Assembly (NCBI GenBank): GCA_937876355.1
Contig: CALFHN010000063.1
Coordinates: 1 to 33,844 of the forward strand
Reading direction: 5' to 3'
Origin: an uncultured Bacteroidota bacterium
Lineage (GTDB): Bacteria > Bacteroidota > Rhodothermia > Rhodothermales > UBA10348
DNA length: 33,844 nucleotides
The notes beneath the pieces are model-generated. The model had not been told where the DNA came from. It saw only the letters and a list, made by a program, of their open reading frames with translations, and ran no database searches. The translations under genes and the position numbers were made by a program. The stretch's first letter is position 1; every line of letters begins with the position of its first letter. This document shows, piece after piece, positions 1-9,874 of this stretch.

Positions 1-2655
1 CAACCGTTTAGATACAGGGTTTCATCATCAGAGGTCACCAGTTCATGGTATTCTATTCGAATTGTTGAACGTCCTCTCATCCAAGAGATAGGAATTCTAC
101 TAACCTACCCTGAATACACCCGCATTCCGCAAAAGCGACTTGATCCAAACGTGGGCGACTTCTCCGCTCTAGTAGGATCAACGGCACATATTACTTTGAA
201 ATTATCAGGCGCAGCGTCCGAACAAGGTTTCATCAAATTTGAGAGCGCGCGCAAGGTCGAAATGGAGATTAGTGGCTCCGTTTCAAATGCTCAATTTTCA
301 ATTCTTCGATCAGACAAGTACGAATTCAAACTCAGTACTTCCGATGGAATTGATAATATTGACCCCATACAATACAGCATCGAGACGATTTCCGATTCTT
401 CGCCGTCTGCAACTATTCTTGCGCCTGCTCCCCTAGTTGACGTTCCCAACGACTTGCAAATAGGTGTTTTGGTTCATATCACGGACGATTTTGGCTTTCG
501 GGACCTCGTGTTGAATTATCGGATGGCCGAGAGCCGTTTTGGAGAAGTTTCCGAAGTATTCGATTCCAAGCCAATTTCCTTGGCCAACGATCGGTTGCTG
601 GACCAGGAAGTACCGTTTATATGGTCTCTCGGCTCAGATACCAACCTTGATCCTGTACCAGGAGATGTTATTGAGTATTATTTTGAAGTTCGGGATAACG
701 ATTCTATTTCCGGATTCAAAGCTGCCCAGACTCGGGTGCATCGTCTTCGGATGCCTTCCATCTCCGAACAATACGAGAGTCTCGACACCAAAAAAGACAA
801 TACCCAGCAGTCTATAGAGGACCTTCTCGAGAAGGCGAATGAAGCACGAGAACAATTTGAAGAACTAAAAGCTGACCTTCTTCAAAAACCAGAGGCAGAT
901 TGGCAAGATGAACGCATGCTGGAACAGTTGCAGCAACGTGAAGAAAACCTTGAAAACGCCGTTGACGAAATTTCTTCCCAAATGGAGGAAATTGCCGAAC
1001 AGATGAGCCAGAACGAGCTCGTTTCTGAAAGCACGATGGACATGTTTGAGGAGCTTCAAAAAGTGGTCGAGGAAGTCCGTACTCCGGAGTTAACGGATGC
1101 GCTGAAACAACTTCAGGAAGCCATCGAATCCATGGACCTCAACCAAATGCAGGAGGCTCTTCAAAAATTCGATTTTTCAGAGGACATGTACCAAGATCGC
1201 CTTGAGCGGACACTTGATTTATTCAAGCAGTTTCGAGTTCAGCAAGACATGGATGAAATTGAAAAAAGGGCCCAAGATTTATCTGAAACTGAGAATAAGC
1301 TGGCTGAAGAAACGGCAAAATTGGAAAACGAAGAGAACGCCCCTCAAGATGCCTCTGGGGACAACAAACAGCCGCAGGACCGCGCAGAAGATTTAGCCAA
1401 GCAGCAAGAAATGGCGGCAGAGGAGATGAAGAAGTTAGAAGAAAAAATGGAAGAAGTGCGGGAACGCATGGAAGAGCTAAAAAATGCTCCGTCCGAGGAG
1501 ATGAAAGATTTGCTTGAAGACACTCAGGACGAGCAAATATCGCAAAAAATGAATCAGAACGCTGATGAATTGCGAGAAAACGAGTTGCAAGAGGCGAAAC
1601 AGGGCCAACAAAAAATGTCCCAGCAGTTGAGCCAGATGTCGGCTAAAATGGACGAAATGAAAATGAGCATGCAAGGGGCACAAATGCAGCTCAATATTGC
1701 CGCTATTCGCATGGCTTTAGAGGATGTACTAACCCTATCAAAACAGCAGGAATTACTGAGACTTGAAATAATTGACCTTTCTTCCGAGTCACCCCTGCTT
1801 CGGCCTGCAGCACAAACTCAGACCTATTTGAGCGAAGGACTAACTGTTGTCTCCGACTCTTTGCAGCAGATCGCAAAAGAAATCCCTCAAATGACTCGCG
1901 ACATTCAGCAACGGGCTGGAGATGGCCTTCGAGAAATGAACGAGGCAACGGTTGCTCTTTCCGAGCGAGCTGCTCGCCGAGCTGGCGGTTTTCAAAAAGG
2001 TGCGATGACCAATCTAAATGAATTGGCCCTGATGTTATCCGAGCTTCTCAATCAGCAAATGAACGGTTCAGGTGCAGGTCAAAGCAATCAGTCAATGGAG
2101 CAGATGATGGAGCAGCTCCAACAAATGGGACAACAGCAGCAACAAATTAACCAGCAAATTCAGCAGTTACTCAACGACATGCAAGGGTCTCGTCTCACAA
2201 ATGACATGACCGACAGACTTAAGCAATTAGGTAGCCAGCAAGAAAAAATGCGCAATGAACTGCGCCAAATGGCTCGTGACAAAAACTCTCGCAACAAAGT
2301 TTTGGGTGATTTAAACCGTATTGCTGACCAAATGATGGAATCCATAGAAGAGCTTCAACAAAATCATGTTTCGAGAAGAACGGTTGAGCGTCAAGAGCAA
2401 ATATTGACCAGACTTTTGGAAGCGTCGCGGTCTATGCAAGAGAGGGGGAAAGACAATAAAAGAGAGGGGAAAACTGCGGAGGAAATCCTGAGAGTAAGCC
2501 CCGCTGACCTGCCTCCGTCGGAACGTCTGGAAAGGCTAAGGAAGGATCTTATTCGGGCGCTAGAAACTGGATATTCAAGCGATTATCAAGCCTTGATCCG
2601 TCGCTACTTCGAATTGCTTCAGCAAGATTCTGCAGAAGAAAGCAGCCTTAAATAA
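1..2655 (+). CDS. DUF4175-like coiled-coil envelope protein (5' truncated)
   Basis: The frame is open from base 1, so the gene starts outside the window; 884 residues are visible. The first ~200 visible residues look like beta-sandwich (Ig-like) repeats, including YPEYTRIPQKRLDPNVGDF and a later TDDFGFRDLVLNYRMAE stretch, which are characteristic of the Bacteroidota family annotated DUF4175. From roughly visible residue 255 onward it becomes a very long charged coiled coil rich in Glu, Lys, Met and Gln, with a Gln-rich segment encoded near 2090-2180. The N-terminal membrane segments expected for the family would lie upstream of the window. DUF4175 proteins are thought to be inner-membrane or periplasmic; their function is not established. 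The TAA stop at 2653-2655 overlaps the 3' end of the convergent DCC gene by 8 bp. Family call is from motif memory, moderately sure. Confidence 0.8.
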   Translation, partial: QPFRYRVSSSEVTSSWYSIRIVERPLIQEIGILLTYPEYTRIPQKRLDPNVGDFSALVGSTAHITLKLSGAASEQGFIKFESARKVEMEISGSVSNAQFSILRSDKYEFKLSTSDGIDNIDPIQYSIETISDSSPSATILAPAPLVDVPNDLQIGVLVHITDDFGFRDLVLNYRMAESRFGEVSEVFDSKPISLANDRLLDQEVPFIWSLGSDTNLDPVPGDVIEYYFEVRDNDSISGFKAAQTRVHRLRMPSISEQYESLDTKKDNTQQSIEDLLEKANEAREQFEELKADLLQKPEADWQDERMLEQLQQREENLENAVDEISSQMEEIAEQMSQNELVSESTMDMFEELQKVVEEVRTPELTDALKQLQEAIESMDLNQMQEALQKFDFSEDMYQDRLERTLDLFKQFRVQQDMDEIEKRAQDLSETENKLAEETAKLENEENAPQDASGDNKQPQDRAEDLAKQQEMAAEEMKKLEEKMEEVRERMEELKNAPSEEMKDLLEDTQDEQISQKMNQNADELRENELQEAKQGQQKMSQQLSQMSAKMDEMKMSMQGAQMQLNIAAIRMALEDVLTLSKQQELLRLEIIDLSSESPLLRPAAQTQTYLSEGLTVVSDSLQQIAKEIPQMTRDIQQRAGDGLREMNEATVALSERAARRAGGFQKGAMTNLNELALMLSELLNQQMNGSGAGQSNQSMEQMMEQLQQMGQQQQQINQQIQQLLNDMQGSRLTNDMTDRLKQLGSQQEKMRNELRQMARDKNSRNKVLGDLNRIADQMMESIEELQQNHVSRRTVERQEQILTRLLEASRSMQERGKDNKREGKTAEEILRVSPADLPPSERLERLRKDLIRALETGYSSDYQALIRRYFELLQQDSAEESSLK

Positions 2656-3058
2656 ATCGGGACCTGATGTCGGAAGTTGGGATCCGGCAGGACTCCATTT
2701 TGCCAAACCACTTGTAGCGATTGTTAGCGATGAACCGATAAACGGCATCTCGAACAGGTCGAGGTATCACAATAAATCCGTAAAGCAGAGGCCAGGCACC
2801 GTTCAGTTTTCGGGCAATTCGTAGTGCAGCTTCAGAGTCGCGATACACAATATTTTTTTCTACGAGAATGATCGATTCCAAATAATTTTCTGACTGACCG
2901 GTTTTTTGCAGTACTTCACGCCCTTCTTCCGACTGTAATGCCCCAAATTTAAAATATTGATGCGCGTCTCTGTCTAGCACAAAATTGACGCTGGAATTGC
3001 AAAAGTTGCATACCCCGTCAAACAGTACAACTGCGGTTTGTGAGCCAATTTCATTCAT
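2648..3058 (-). CDS. DCC-family thiol-disulfide oxidoreductase-like protein (DUF393)
   Basis: A complete 136-residue protein. The N-terminus contains LFDGVCNFCNSSVNFVLDRD, with the DxxCxxC pattern that names the DCC family (Asp14, Cys17, Cys20), followed by FKFGALQSEEG, typical of DUF393. The family has a predicted thioredoxin-like fold and is suspected to act in thiol-disulfide exchange, but substrates are generally unknown. Length matches the usual 110-140 residues. There is no signal peptide, so a cytoplasmic location is expected. It converges on the DUF4175 gene with an 8-bp overlap of coding 3' ends and is otherwise a single-gene unit; its promoter must lie in 3059-3390. The start ATG at 3056-3058 puts only nine residues before the first beta strand, which suits the family. 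Confidence 0.88.
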   Translation of the reverse strand: MNEIGSQTAVVLFDGVCNFCNSSVNFVLDRDAHQYFKFGALQSEEGREVLQKTGQSENYLESIILVEKNIVYRDSEAALRIARKLNGAWPLLYGFIVIPRPVRDAVYRFIANNRYKWFGKMESCRIPTSDIRSRFI

Positions 3059-3390
3059 ATTACGTCATACGCTGAAGACAATTGGGTTGTTCACTTGTTC
3101 AAACTGTTCAATTTGAATTCAAATTTTAATGCGCTGAAAAGTTTTTCATTCATGATAAGTCCAAATCAAGTGCTCGAAGTGTTGAAAAAACAATCAGATA
3201 TTGGTAAATTGAGTATTCCGTCATTCTCCGAATCAGATTCTACCACACGATTTCGGGAAAGACACATAACACCAATCGACCGGGAAGTGAAGGTGTTCCA
3301 CAAACTTGCAGTCGCCTGCTGGGCAGCACGAGTTTCGCACTTCCTTACCTGGACCGATTGATTTTGCCCGTCAACACAAGTGACTAAGGT
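3059..3390. other. Divergent intergenic region (332 bp)
   Basis: No convincing gene. It separates the minus-strand DCC gene from the plus-strand starch-synthase-like gene, so it should hold both promoters. The left part is AT-rich and carries a 16-bp perfect palindrome (3110-3125) and two GTTCAA direct repeats beside it. I found no clean Bacteroidota-type TAnnTTTG element on either strand. The right half (3200-3360) is open in several frames on both strands but gives no recognisable protein. Confidence 0.6.
3110..3125. promoter_or_regulatory. 16-bp perfect palindrome, possible operator
   Basis: AATTTGAATTCAAATT reads identically on both strands and lies 52 bp upstream of the DCC start codon and 266 bp upstream of the starch-synthase-like start. 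Two-fold symmetric AT-rich sites are typical of dimeric repressor operators, but AT-rich palindromes also arise by chance; role is inference only. Confidence 0.3.
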
Positions 3391-4164
3391 ATGGCCAACG
3401 CGATGAGGATTCTGTTTATCACCGGTGAAGTTGCCCCTTTCTCCGATACGTCTGAGCTGGCAAAAGTGGTGCGAACGCTTCCCGAAGCTCTTCACGAATC
3501 AGGAAAGTTTGAGACACGAATCATGATGCCACGCTACGGTACAGTTAGCGAGCGAAGAAACAGGCTTCATGAAGTGATCCGATTGTCTGGTAGCGAAATC
3601 CAGTTAGGCGAAAGAACCGAAACATTACGGGTTAAAGTTGCCTCCATTCCAGGGATTCGTTTGCAAGTATATTTTATGGATAACCCATACTACTTCAAAA
3701 GAAAAGGCATTTTTGCGGATCGACAGGGCGAATTTTTTGAGGACAACCTTGAACGTTCTGCTTTTTACGCCCGTAGCGTCATTCGTACGATCCGCAATTT
3801 GGGATGGCAGCCGGACATTGTCCATGCTTTTGGCTGGCTAAGTGGAATGGTTCCTTACGTACTGCGTACAGAATTTGATGACGACGAGTTGTTTAAAGAT
3901 TCAAAGATCGTTTACACACCTGAATTAGTGGACTTTGATCTTCGTTTTACAGAAAAATCTTTTGATTCATTGAGTATGGCCCGTCATGAAATTTTGATCG
4001 GAGGTTCTCCGGTAGATGCGGGAAAACATTTTTCAGATGCAACAATTTTCCCAGCGTCGATGGCTGATTCCTCTGGTAACCCGTGTTTTTCTGGTCAACC
4101 AGAACAAGAGATGGATGAAGCAGTAGCCGTTTACGAAAGTGTTCTTTCAGGAGTAACAGTATAA
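3391..4164 (+). CDS. Short starch/glycogen-synthase-like protein (GT5 N-terminal domain only), probable pseudoenzyme
   Basis: 257 residues matching only the N-terminal Rossmann half of GT5 glycogen synthases: RILFITGEVAPF at residues 6-17, YYFKRKGIFADRQGEFFEDN at ~100-119 (canonical YFDR..G..D..GE...DN), and DIVHAFGWLSGM at 142-153. The C-terminal GT-B half is absent. The canonical KTGGL ADP-glucose motif reads DTSEL here (Asp19 where Lys is expected, Ser21-Glu22 where Gly-Gly is expected), and the HxHDW motif is degraded to HAFGW. Glycosyl transfer is therefore unlikely. Short proteins of this type are recurrent in Bacteroidota, commonly beside DUF4270 genes as here, which argues against a recent pseudogene. 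A second in-frame ATG at 3403 (giving MRILF) is an alternative start. It leads the envelope cluster. Confidence 0.82.
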   Translation: MANAMRILFITGEVAPFSDTSELAKVVRTLPEALHESGKFETRIMMPRYGTVSERRNRLHEVIRLSGSEIQLGERTETLRVKVASIPGIRLQVYFMDNPYYFKRKGIFADRQGEFFEDNLERSAFYARSVIRTIRNLGWQPDIVHAFGWLSGMVPYVLRTEFDDDELFKDSKIVYTPELVDFDLRFTEKSFDSLSMARHEILIGGSPVDAGKHFSDATIFPASMADSSGNPCFSGQPEQEMDEAVAVYESVLSGVTV

Positions 4165-4357
4165 TTGACCTTTTGACGAATACACTAGGAAGTACCCCAA
4201 AGGGTAGAAACAACGGCCATTTCTTGAGCATACTACAAGACTGAGGTTCGCCAAGATTAAGTCATTAGATATTATGCTTCATACACTGACGATTCATACG
4301 AAATAGCATATCACGTACGTTGTGCTTTAACAGCTTTCACCTTTTTTAGCTTATTGG

Positions 4358-5527
4358 ATGTATAACCTATTTTGGTCCAAACAACGTTTCGTTGTCCCAC
4401 TTCTGTCCCTTTTAATATTGTCTGCGTGCGACGACCCTTCCCCGATTGGTCTAAATCTAGTAGATTCTCAATCGGGAGATACTCAAGTTACCGAGTTCGC
4501 TCCTTCTTTTGCCGGTCATTCCAACTTTGGTGATGTGACGGGCGGTACAAATATCACAGGGGCAGTTAGAACCTTATTCGGTACAGTTTCAGATCCCGTA
4601 GTTGGCCCCTTCTCGATGACGGGCTACATGGATTTCATTAATAGCAGCAACGTTTCTTCTGAGTTTAGGGCAGCTGCCGTTTCGTTTGCGGATTTAGAAC
4701 TTAATCTTGATTATATCTACGGAGATACGTTAAATCCTGTAACCTTAGATATATATGAAATTGGAGCTGATTGGATTTCAGAGAGTGGGCGTGCTGATTC
4801 GTTTCTAGATGCACAATCCCTTGTCACTAGCACAACGGTTATGCCAGAAAAAGGAGTTTTTCACATTCCTCTTCCTTCAACATGGATTTCCGGAAAGGAC
4901 GCTGTCCTTCGCAGTACTACGTTCGTGGACGAATTTCACGGATTTGCTCTTCGTGCCTCTCAAGGAAGTGCTGTTTTAGGAGTGCATTTCAGTGGATCTT
5001 CGCTTCGGGCTTCGTCCGTGCCCGGTGACACGGTAAATTTTTCACTTTCCAAGGTTCTCTCAGCGTCTTCTTTTGTTAGTGATGCAGCAAATCCGGAGTA
5101 TTTATCCCTGAGAGACGGCGCGGCAGAGACTATATCCCTACGGTTTCCTTTCGAAAGCAAGGATTTTGGCGAAGCTGCATTTCATCGGGTAATTATTCGC
5201 TTGAACTCCGCCGATGTTAGCAGTCTTTATCCTGTGGGATTTGAAAGATCAAATCCAATTGCAGTTGGTTTACGGGCCGTTGCGGTAGATGAAACTACCA
5301 GATTGAACATAATTGTGGGAGAAATCGCTGAGAATGGTACCATTTCGTTCGATTCAGCGACCCTAGCCAACGTTGTTCAAAGCTCAAACCTTGCTAATTC
5401 AGGCCTAGATCGATTTGAGCTCTATTTCCCTGTCGAGTCCAATACTGTTGGGATAATAGCATTTAAGAAAGGCCTCCCAGCAACTTTTGGCCCTCGAGCT
5501 GTCATTACTTATACGTCCCTCAATTGA
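4358..5527 (+). CDS. DUF4270-family outer-envelope lipoprotein
   Basis: 389 residues. The N-terminus is a clear lipoprotein signal: basic start, hydrophobic VVPLLSLLILSA, then Cys24 as the lipidation site, followed by DDPSPIGLNLVD, the typical opening of DUF4270 proteins. The mature part is beta-rich with few charged helices and no enzyme motif. The family is Bacteroidota-specific, secreted and of unknown function. The Asp-Asp directly after the lipid Cys favours surface or outer-membrane retention in this phylum (an inference). It lies 193 bp after the starch-synthase-like gene and 4 bp before the next gene's likely start, so it is probably co-transcribed with the beta-barrel gene. Confidence 0.87.
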   Translation: MYNLFWSKQRFVVPLLSLLILSACDDPSPIGLNLVDSQSGDTQVTEFAPSFAGHSNFGDVTGGTNITGAVRTLFGTVSDPVVGPFSMTGYMDFINSSNVSSEFRAAAVSFADLELNLDYIYGDTLNPVTLDIYEIGADWISESGRADSFLDAQSLVTSTTVMPEKGVFHIPLPSTWISGKDAVLRSTTFVDEFHGFALRASQGSAVLGVHFSGSSLRASSVPGDTVNFSLSKVLSASSFVSDAANPEYLSLRDGAAETISLRFPFESKDFGEAAFHRVIIRLNSADVSSLYPVGFERSNPIAVGLRAVAVDETTRLNIIVGEIAENGTISFDSATLANVVQSSNLANSGLDRFELYFPVESNTVGIIAFKKGLPATFGPRAVITYTSLN

Positions 5528-5531
5528 GACT

Positions 5532-6866
5532 ATGAATTTTCCCAACGAATCCCGGACGTATGGCATGCGAATAAACCTCATTATCTGTCTAGTGTTGATG
5601 ATTGGAGTAGTTGTCCCTTCCACTGCCAACGCCCAAAGTCAAACGGACGGTTCGATATATTCTCGGTTTGGCCTGGGCCTACGTCAAAGCTTCACCTCAT
5701 CTAAAAATCAGGCGATGGGCGGAGGCGGCTTGGCATTATCGTCCTCACAGTATTTAAACACGTCCAACCCTTCATCGTATAGTGACCAATATCTTACCCG
5801 TTTTGCTGGCGGATTGACCTACGAATCTATCACCGCAAGCTCAGACGGCTCTCCGTCAGGCACGTTAGCGGCTAGTTCTTTGTCGGGAGTAAATTTTGGA
5901 TTCCCCCTGAAGTCGAATGTAACTGGTGTCGGGTTCTCTTTTGCGCCTTATAGCCGGGTAAGTTACCGAGTAGACGTTGAGTCGACGGTTATTTCCGACC
6001 CAACCACTGGTACTGCTTCCCCATACGTTACCAGCTTCAAGGGAAATGGCGGACTTCAGAGTCTAACCGCAGGAATAGGCCACAGAGTCAATAACCGTCT
6101 GTTTCTTGGAGCAAGCATAGACTTTATTTTTGGTATTCTTGAGGAATCTCAAAACACACTATTCAATTCAGCTTTATATACCGACCGTTCGAGTGTTGGA
6201 TCGACTCGAATGAGCGGCATTTCGACTACCGCAGGATTTAGATATGTGGTTCCGGGAATGCCTGCCAATCAAGGCCTGGTTCTAGGTGGTACACTCCATC
6301 TCCCGACGACTTTAAAGGCCACTCGTTCTCGCGCTCTGGTTAATCAACTGGATAGGGACACGTTAGGCACAACTTTAAGTGGGGATGTAAATTTGCCGTT
6401 TGGTTTTGGATTAGGTGTTGCATACCAACCCGTACCGAAATGGACACTGGTGGCTGACTTCGAATTTGAAAATTGGGGGGCTTTTGAAAGTGATCTAGAC
6501 TTCCCGGGATACGAATCAAATGGTGATCCCAACACATCTAATCGCGTACGTGCTTCTGCAGGAGCTGAATTTTGGCCCGCGGCTCGAAACCCATTTGCCT
6601 CTTGGTCGTCAAGAATCGCTTACCGTCTTGGATTGTATACGGAACAGTCCTATATATCACCCTTTCCAGATGAAAATATACGCTCAATAGGCGTAACGGG
6701 AGGGCTTAGCATCCCATCCTTGATACCTGGCACGACAATTGACTTTAATTTGGACGTGGGACAGCGGGGTAAATCCTCGAATGGTCTCATACAAGATCGA
6801 TACATTCGATTTGGATTAAACCTTAACTTTGGTGAACGATGGTTTGAGCGTCCGCCACTCGGTTAA
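5532..6866 (+). CDS. Outer-membrane beta-barrel protein (Bacteroidota SPYSRFG-like type)
   Basis: 444 residues from ATG 5532. An alternative ATG at 5565 gives a tidier signal peptide (MRINLIICLVLMIGVVVPST, cleavage after ANA). The mature protein starts QSQTDGSIYSRFGLGLR, resembling the SPYSRFGxGD opening of a family of Bacteroidota outer-membrane proteins, followed by QAMGGGGLALSSSQYLNTSNPSS, as in FadL/OmpP1-like barrels that begin with an NPA/NPS-type strand. The rest alternates hydrophobic and polar residues with many Gly, Ser and aromatic residues, as in transmembrane beta strands, and ends in a short Phe/Trp-containing tail. Substrate is unknown. Only 4 bp separate it from the DUF4270 lipoprotein gene, suggesting a barrel-lipoprotein pair at the outer membrane. 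Confidence 0.75.
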   Translation: MNFPNESRTYGMRINLIICLVLMIGVVVPSTANAQSQTDGSIYSRFGLGLRQSFTSSKNQAMGGGGLALSSSQYLNTSNPSSYSDQYLTRFAGGLTYESITASSDGSPSGTLAASSLSGVNFGFPLKSNVTGVGFSFAPYSRVSYRVDVESTVISDPTTGTASPYVTSFKGNGGLQSLTAGIGHRVNNRLFLGASIDFIFGILEESQNTLFNSALYTDRSSVGSTRMSGISTTAGFRYVVPGMPANQGLVLGGTLHLPTTLKATRSRALVNQLDRDTLGTTLSGDVNLPFGFGLGVAYQPVPKWTLVADFEFENWGAFESDLDFPGYESNGDPNTSNRVRASAGAEFWPAARNPFASWSSRIAYRLGLYTEQSYISPFPDENIRSIGVTGGLSIPSLIPGTTIDFNLDVGQRGKSSNGLIQDRYIRFGLNLNFGERWFERPPLG

Positions 6867-6954
6867 CACAAACTGATCTTTGAACGAAGTTCTTAACGGC
6901 TAACACCAGAAACGTTTTACGGTGTTTTCCATGTACTGCAAAATAATCGGAATT

Positions 6955-8280
6955 ATGCGCAACCTCTATAAAAATAGATCTCTGACCTTGAGCAGTCTTC
7001 TGCTCCTTGGTGCCACCTGGAGTCTTATGGCATCTTTTAACACTGCCAGTGCACAGACTGCGTGTAACACGGACGACATTCCGATGAACTACAGTCTGTA
7101 TGCTGAGGACTTCAAGAACGGTGGTTATGAATCCGCCCTTCCCTATCTACGCTGGATTCTGAATTGCGCCCCCGCTTATCCAACAAAGTCAGACCGTAAT
7201 TTCAAACGCTACGTTGAGCTTTTTGAAGGATTGGCTAGTGCCTCTGACGACGCAACCGTGCGCCGGAGCTTTTTGGATAGCGCTCTAGTTGCTTATAACA
7301 CGTTCCCAGAGAAAATGACATCAGCGGGCATTACTTATGAAATTTTTGATTGGACATTTAACAAAGCTCGCTTCCTTCAAGAACACGGTGAAGACATGGC
7401 CGACTTGCAAGGTGAGGTAGGACGCGTATACCTCGAGGCATATGAACTCGACCACTCTCAGCTGCAGAATTATTACATCAACTTTATCATCTACGATATG
7501 GTATCGAAAGACAATAAAGCCGATGCCGTCGAGTTTATGGATCGAGTTGAGGTAGATTATGCTGGAAATGCAGAAGTATTGGGCACCATCGAGTCTTGGA
7601 GAGGTCAATTATTTACTTCTCCAGGAGAACGCATTTCGTTTCTAGAAAGCCGAGTCGAAAAAGATCCTACTGATTCAGATTTGCAAGCTGAACTCCTTCA
7701 GCTTTATATGGACGAAAAAATGCGTGACCGAGCATACGAATTGGCGGACAAGGTCATGCAGAATACCCCAACTCCTCGGCTGTACAGAACGGTGGCGAAG
7801 ATGCGTCTGGATGACGGTGACACAGTAGATGCCATCCGGCTGTATAATGAGTCTCTCGAAATGCCAGGTGGAGCAGACGCGGCCAAAGAGGTGTATTTTA
7901 ATATCGGGATAGCACATCAGCAGGAAGGGCGCCTAGCAAATGCTAGAACCCAGTTTCAACAGTCATTTCGTGCCGATCCTACTTATGTTCAAGCGCTGAT
8001 TGCCATCGGGGATTTGTACGTAACATCCGTTCAGGGTTGTGGCTCGTTTGAGCGCGAAGATCGCGCCGTTTACTGGCTGGCAGCAGACTATTTCGATCGA
8101 GCTGCAGGCACCTCCTCGCTTGAAGCTTTTAAAAGTCAAGCTAGAAATAGGGTATCCAGCATTCGACGTTTTTTCCCAACCGCCGAAGACAAATTTTTCA
8201 AAAGTTGGAACCCAGGCGACAAGTACGCCATCGATTACGGTTGTTATTCCTGGATCGGGGAATCAACCACTGTTCGATAA
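6955..8280 (+). CDS. Secreted TPR-repeat protein
   Basis: 441 residues from ATG 6955, chosen because it gives a normal signal peptide: MRNLYKNRS, a hydrophobic stretch, and cleavage near NTASA before QTACN. In-frame ATG 6931 and GTG 6922 are longer alternatives. The mature protein is helical with tetratricopeptide-type repeats: the clearest are around ALPYLRWIL near the start and EVYFNIGIAHQQEGRLANAR followed by the next helix pair (nt ~7890-8020). Four cysteines (CNTDD, NCAPAYP, QGCGSF, YGCYSW) could form two disulfides in the periplasm. It probably acts as a protein-binding scaffold; no partner can be named. It follows the beta-barrel gene by 88 bp and is followed by a strong terminator, so it is the last gene of the envelope cluster. 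Confidence 0.78.
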   Translation: MRNLYKNRSLTLSSLLLLGATWSLMASFNTASAQTACNTDDIPMNYSLYAEDFKNGGYESALPYLRWILNCAPAYPTKSDRNFKRYVELFEGLASASDDATVRRSFLDSALVAYNTFPEKMTSAGITYEIFDWTFNKARFLQEHGEDMADLQGEVGRVYLEAYELDHSQLQNYYINFIIYDMVSKDNKADAVEFMDRVEVDYAGNAEVLGTIESWRGQLFTSPGERISFLESRVEKDPTDSDLQAELLQLYMDEKMRDRAYELADKVMQNTPTPRLYRTVAKMRLDDGDTVDAIRLYNESLEMPGGADAAKEVYFNIGIAHQQEGRLANARTQFQQSFRADPTYVQALIAIGDLYVTSVQGCGSFEREDRAVYWLAADYFDRAAGTSSLEAFKSQARNRVSSIRRFFPTAEDKFFKSWNPGDKYAIDYGCYSWIGESTTVR

Positions 8281-8306
8281 AAGGGTTGAGATTGTTTGTT
8301 GATTCT

Positions 8307-8345
8307 ATGGAGGGCTGCGCTTTGCGCAGCCCTCCATTTTAATTT
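8307..8345 (+). terminator. Strong intrinsic terminator after the TPR gene
   Basis: A perfect 14-bp stem (8307-8320 paired with 8324-8337) with a TTT loop, GC-rich in its upper ten pairs, followed directly by TTTTAATTT. It sits 27 bp after the TPR stop codon and closes the envelope transcription unit. Confidence 0.88.
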
Positions 8346-8447
8346 GAGTGACCTTTGTCGTGTAAAACCGGCGCCTCTGGTCAAATAATAGAGCAACCTA
8401 GAATGTTCAATCCCGAAATCCTTGCGAAATGTTAGTTGATCTATTGA

Positions 8448-9812
<1,365 letters not shown>

Positions 9813-9874
9813 TACCTTATCAATCGCCCTTTCCACTCAAGATCAATAGCCACTGGTGTATTGAAAAACTCGTA

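Noticed and set aside
3095-3361. 88-residue open frame in the DCC/GT5-like intergenic region
   Set aside because: No recognisable family, overlapping open frames occur on the other strand, and it begins inside the AT-rich probable promoter zone.
3391-4164. Starch-synthase-like gene as a frameshifted or truncated pseudogene
   Set aside because: The frame is intact, the downstream 190 bp show no C-terminal GT-B remnant, and short versions of this length occur in other Bacteroidota next to DUF4270 genes.
4193-4206. TACCC-CAAA-GGGTA hairpin after the GT5-like gene
   Set aside because: A 5-bp stem without a following T-run is expected by chance.
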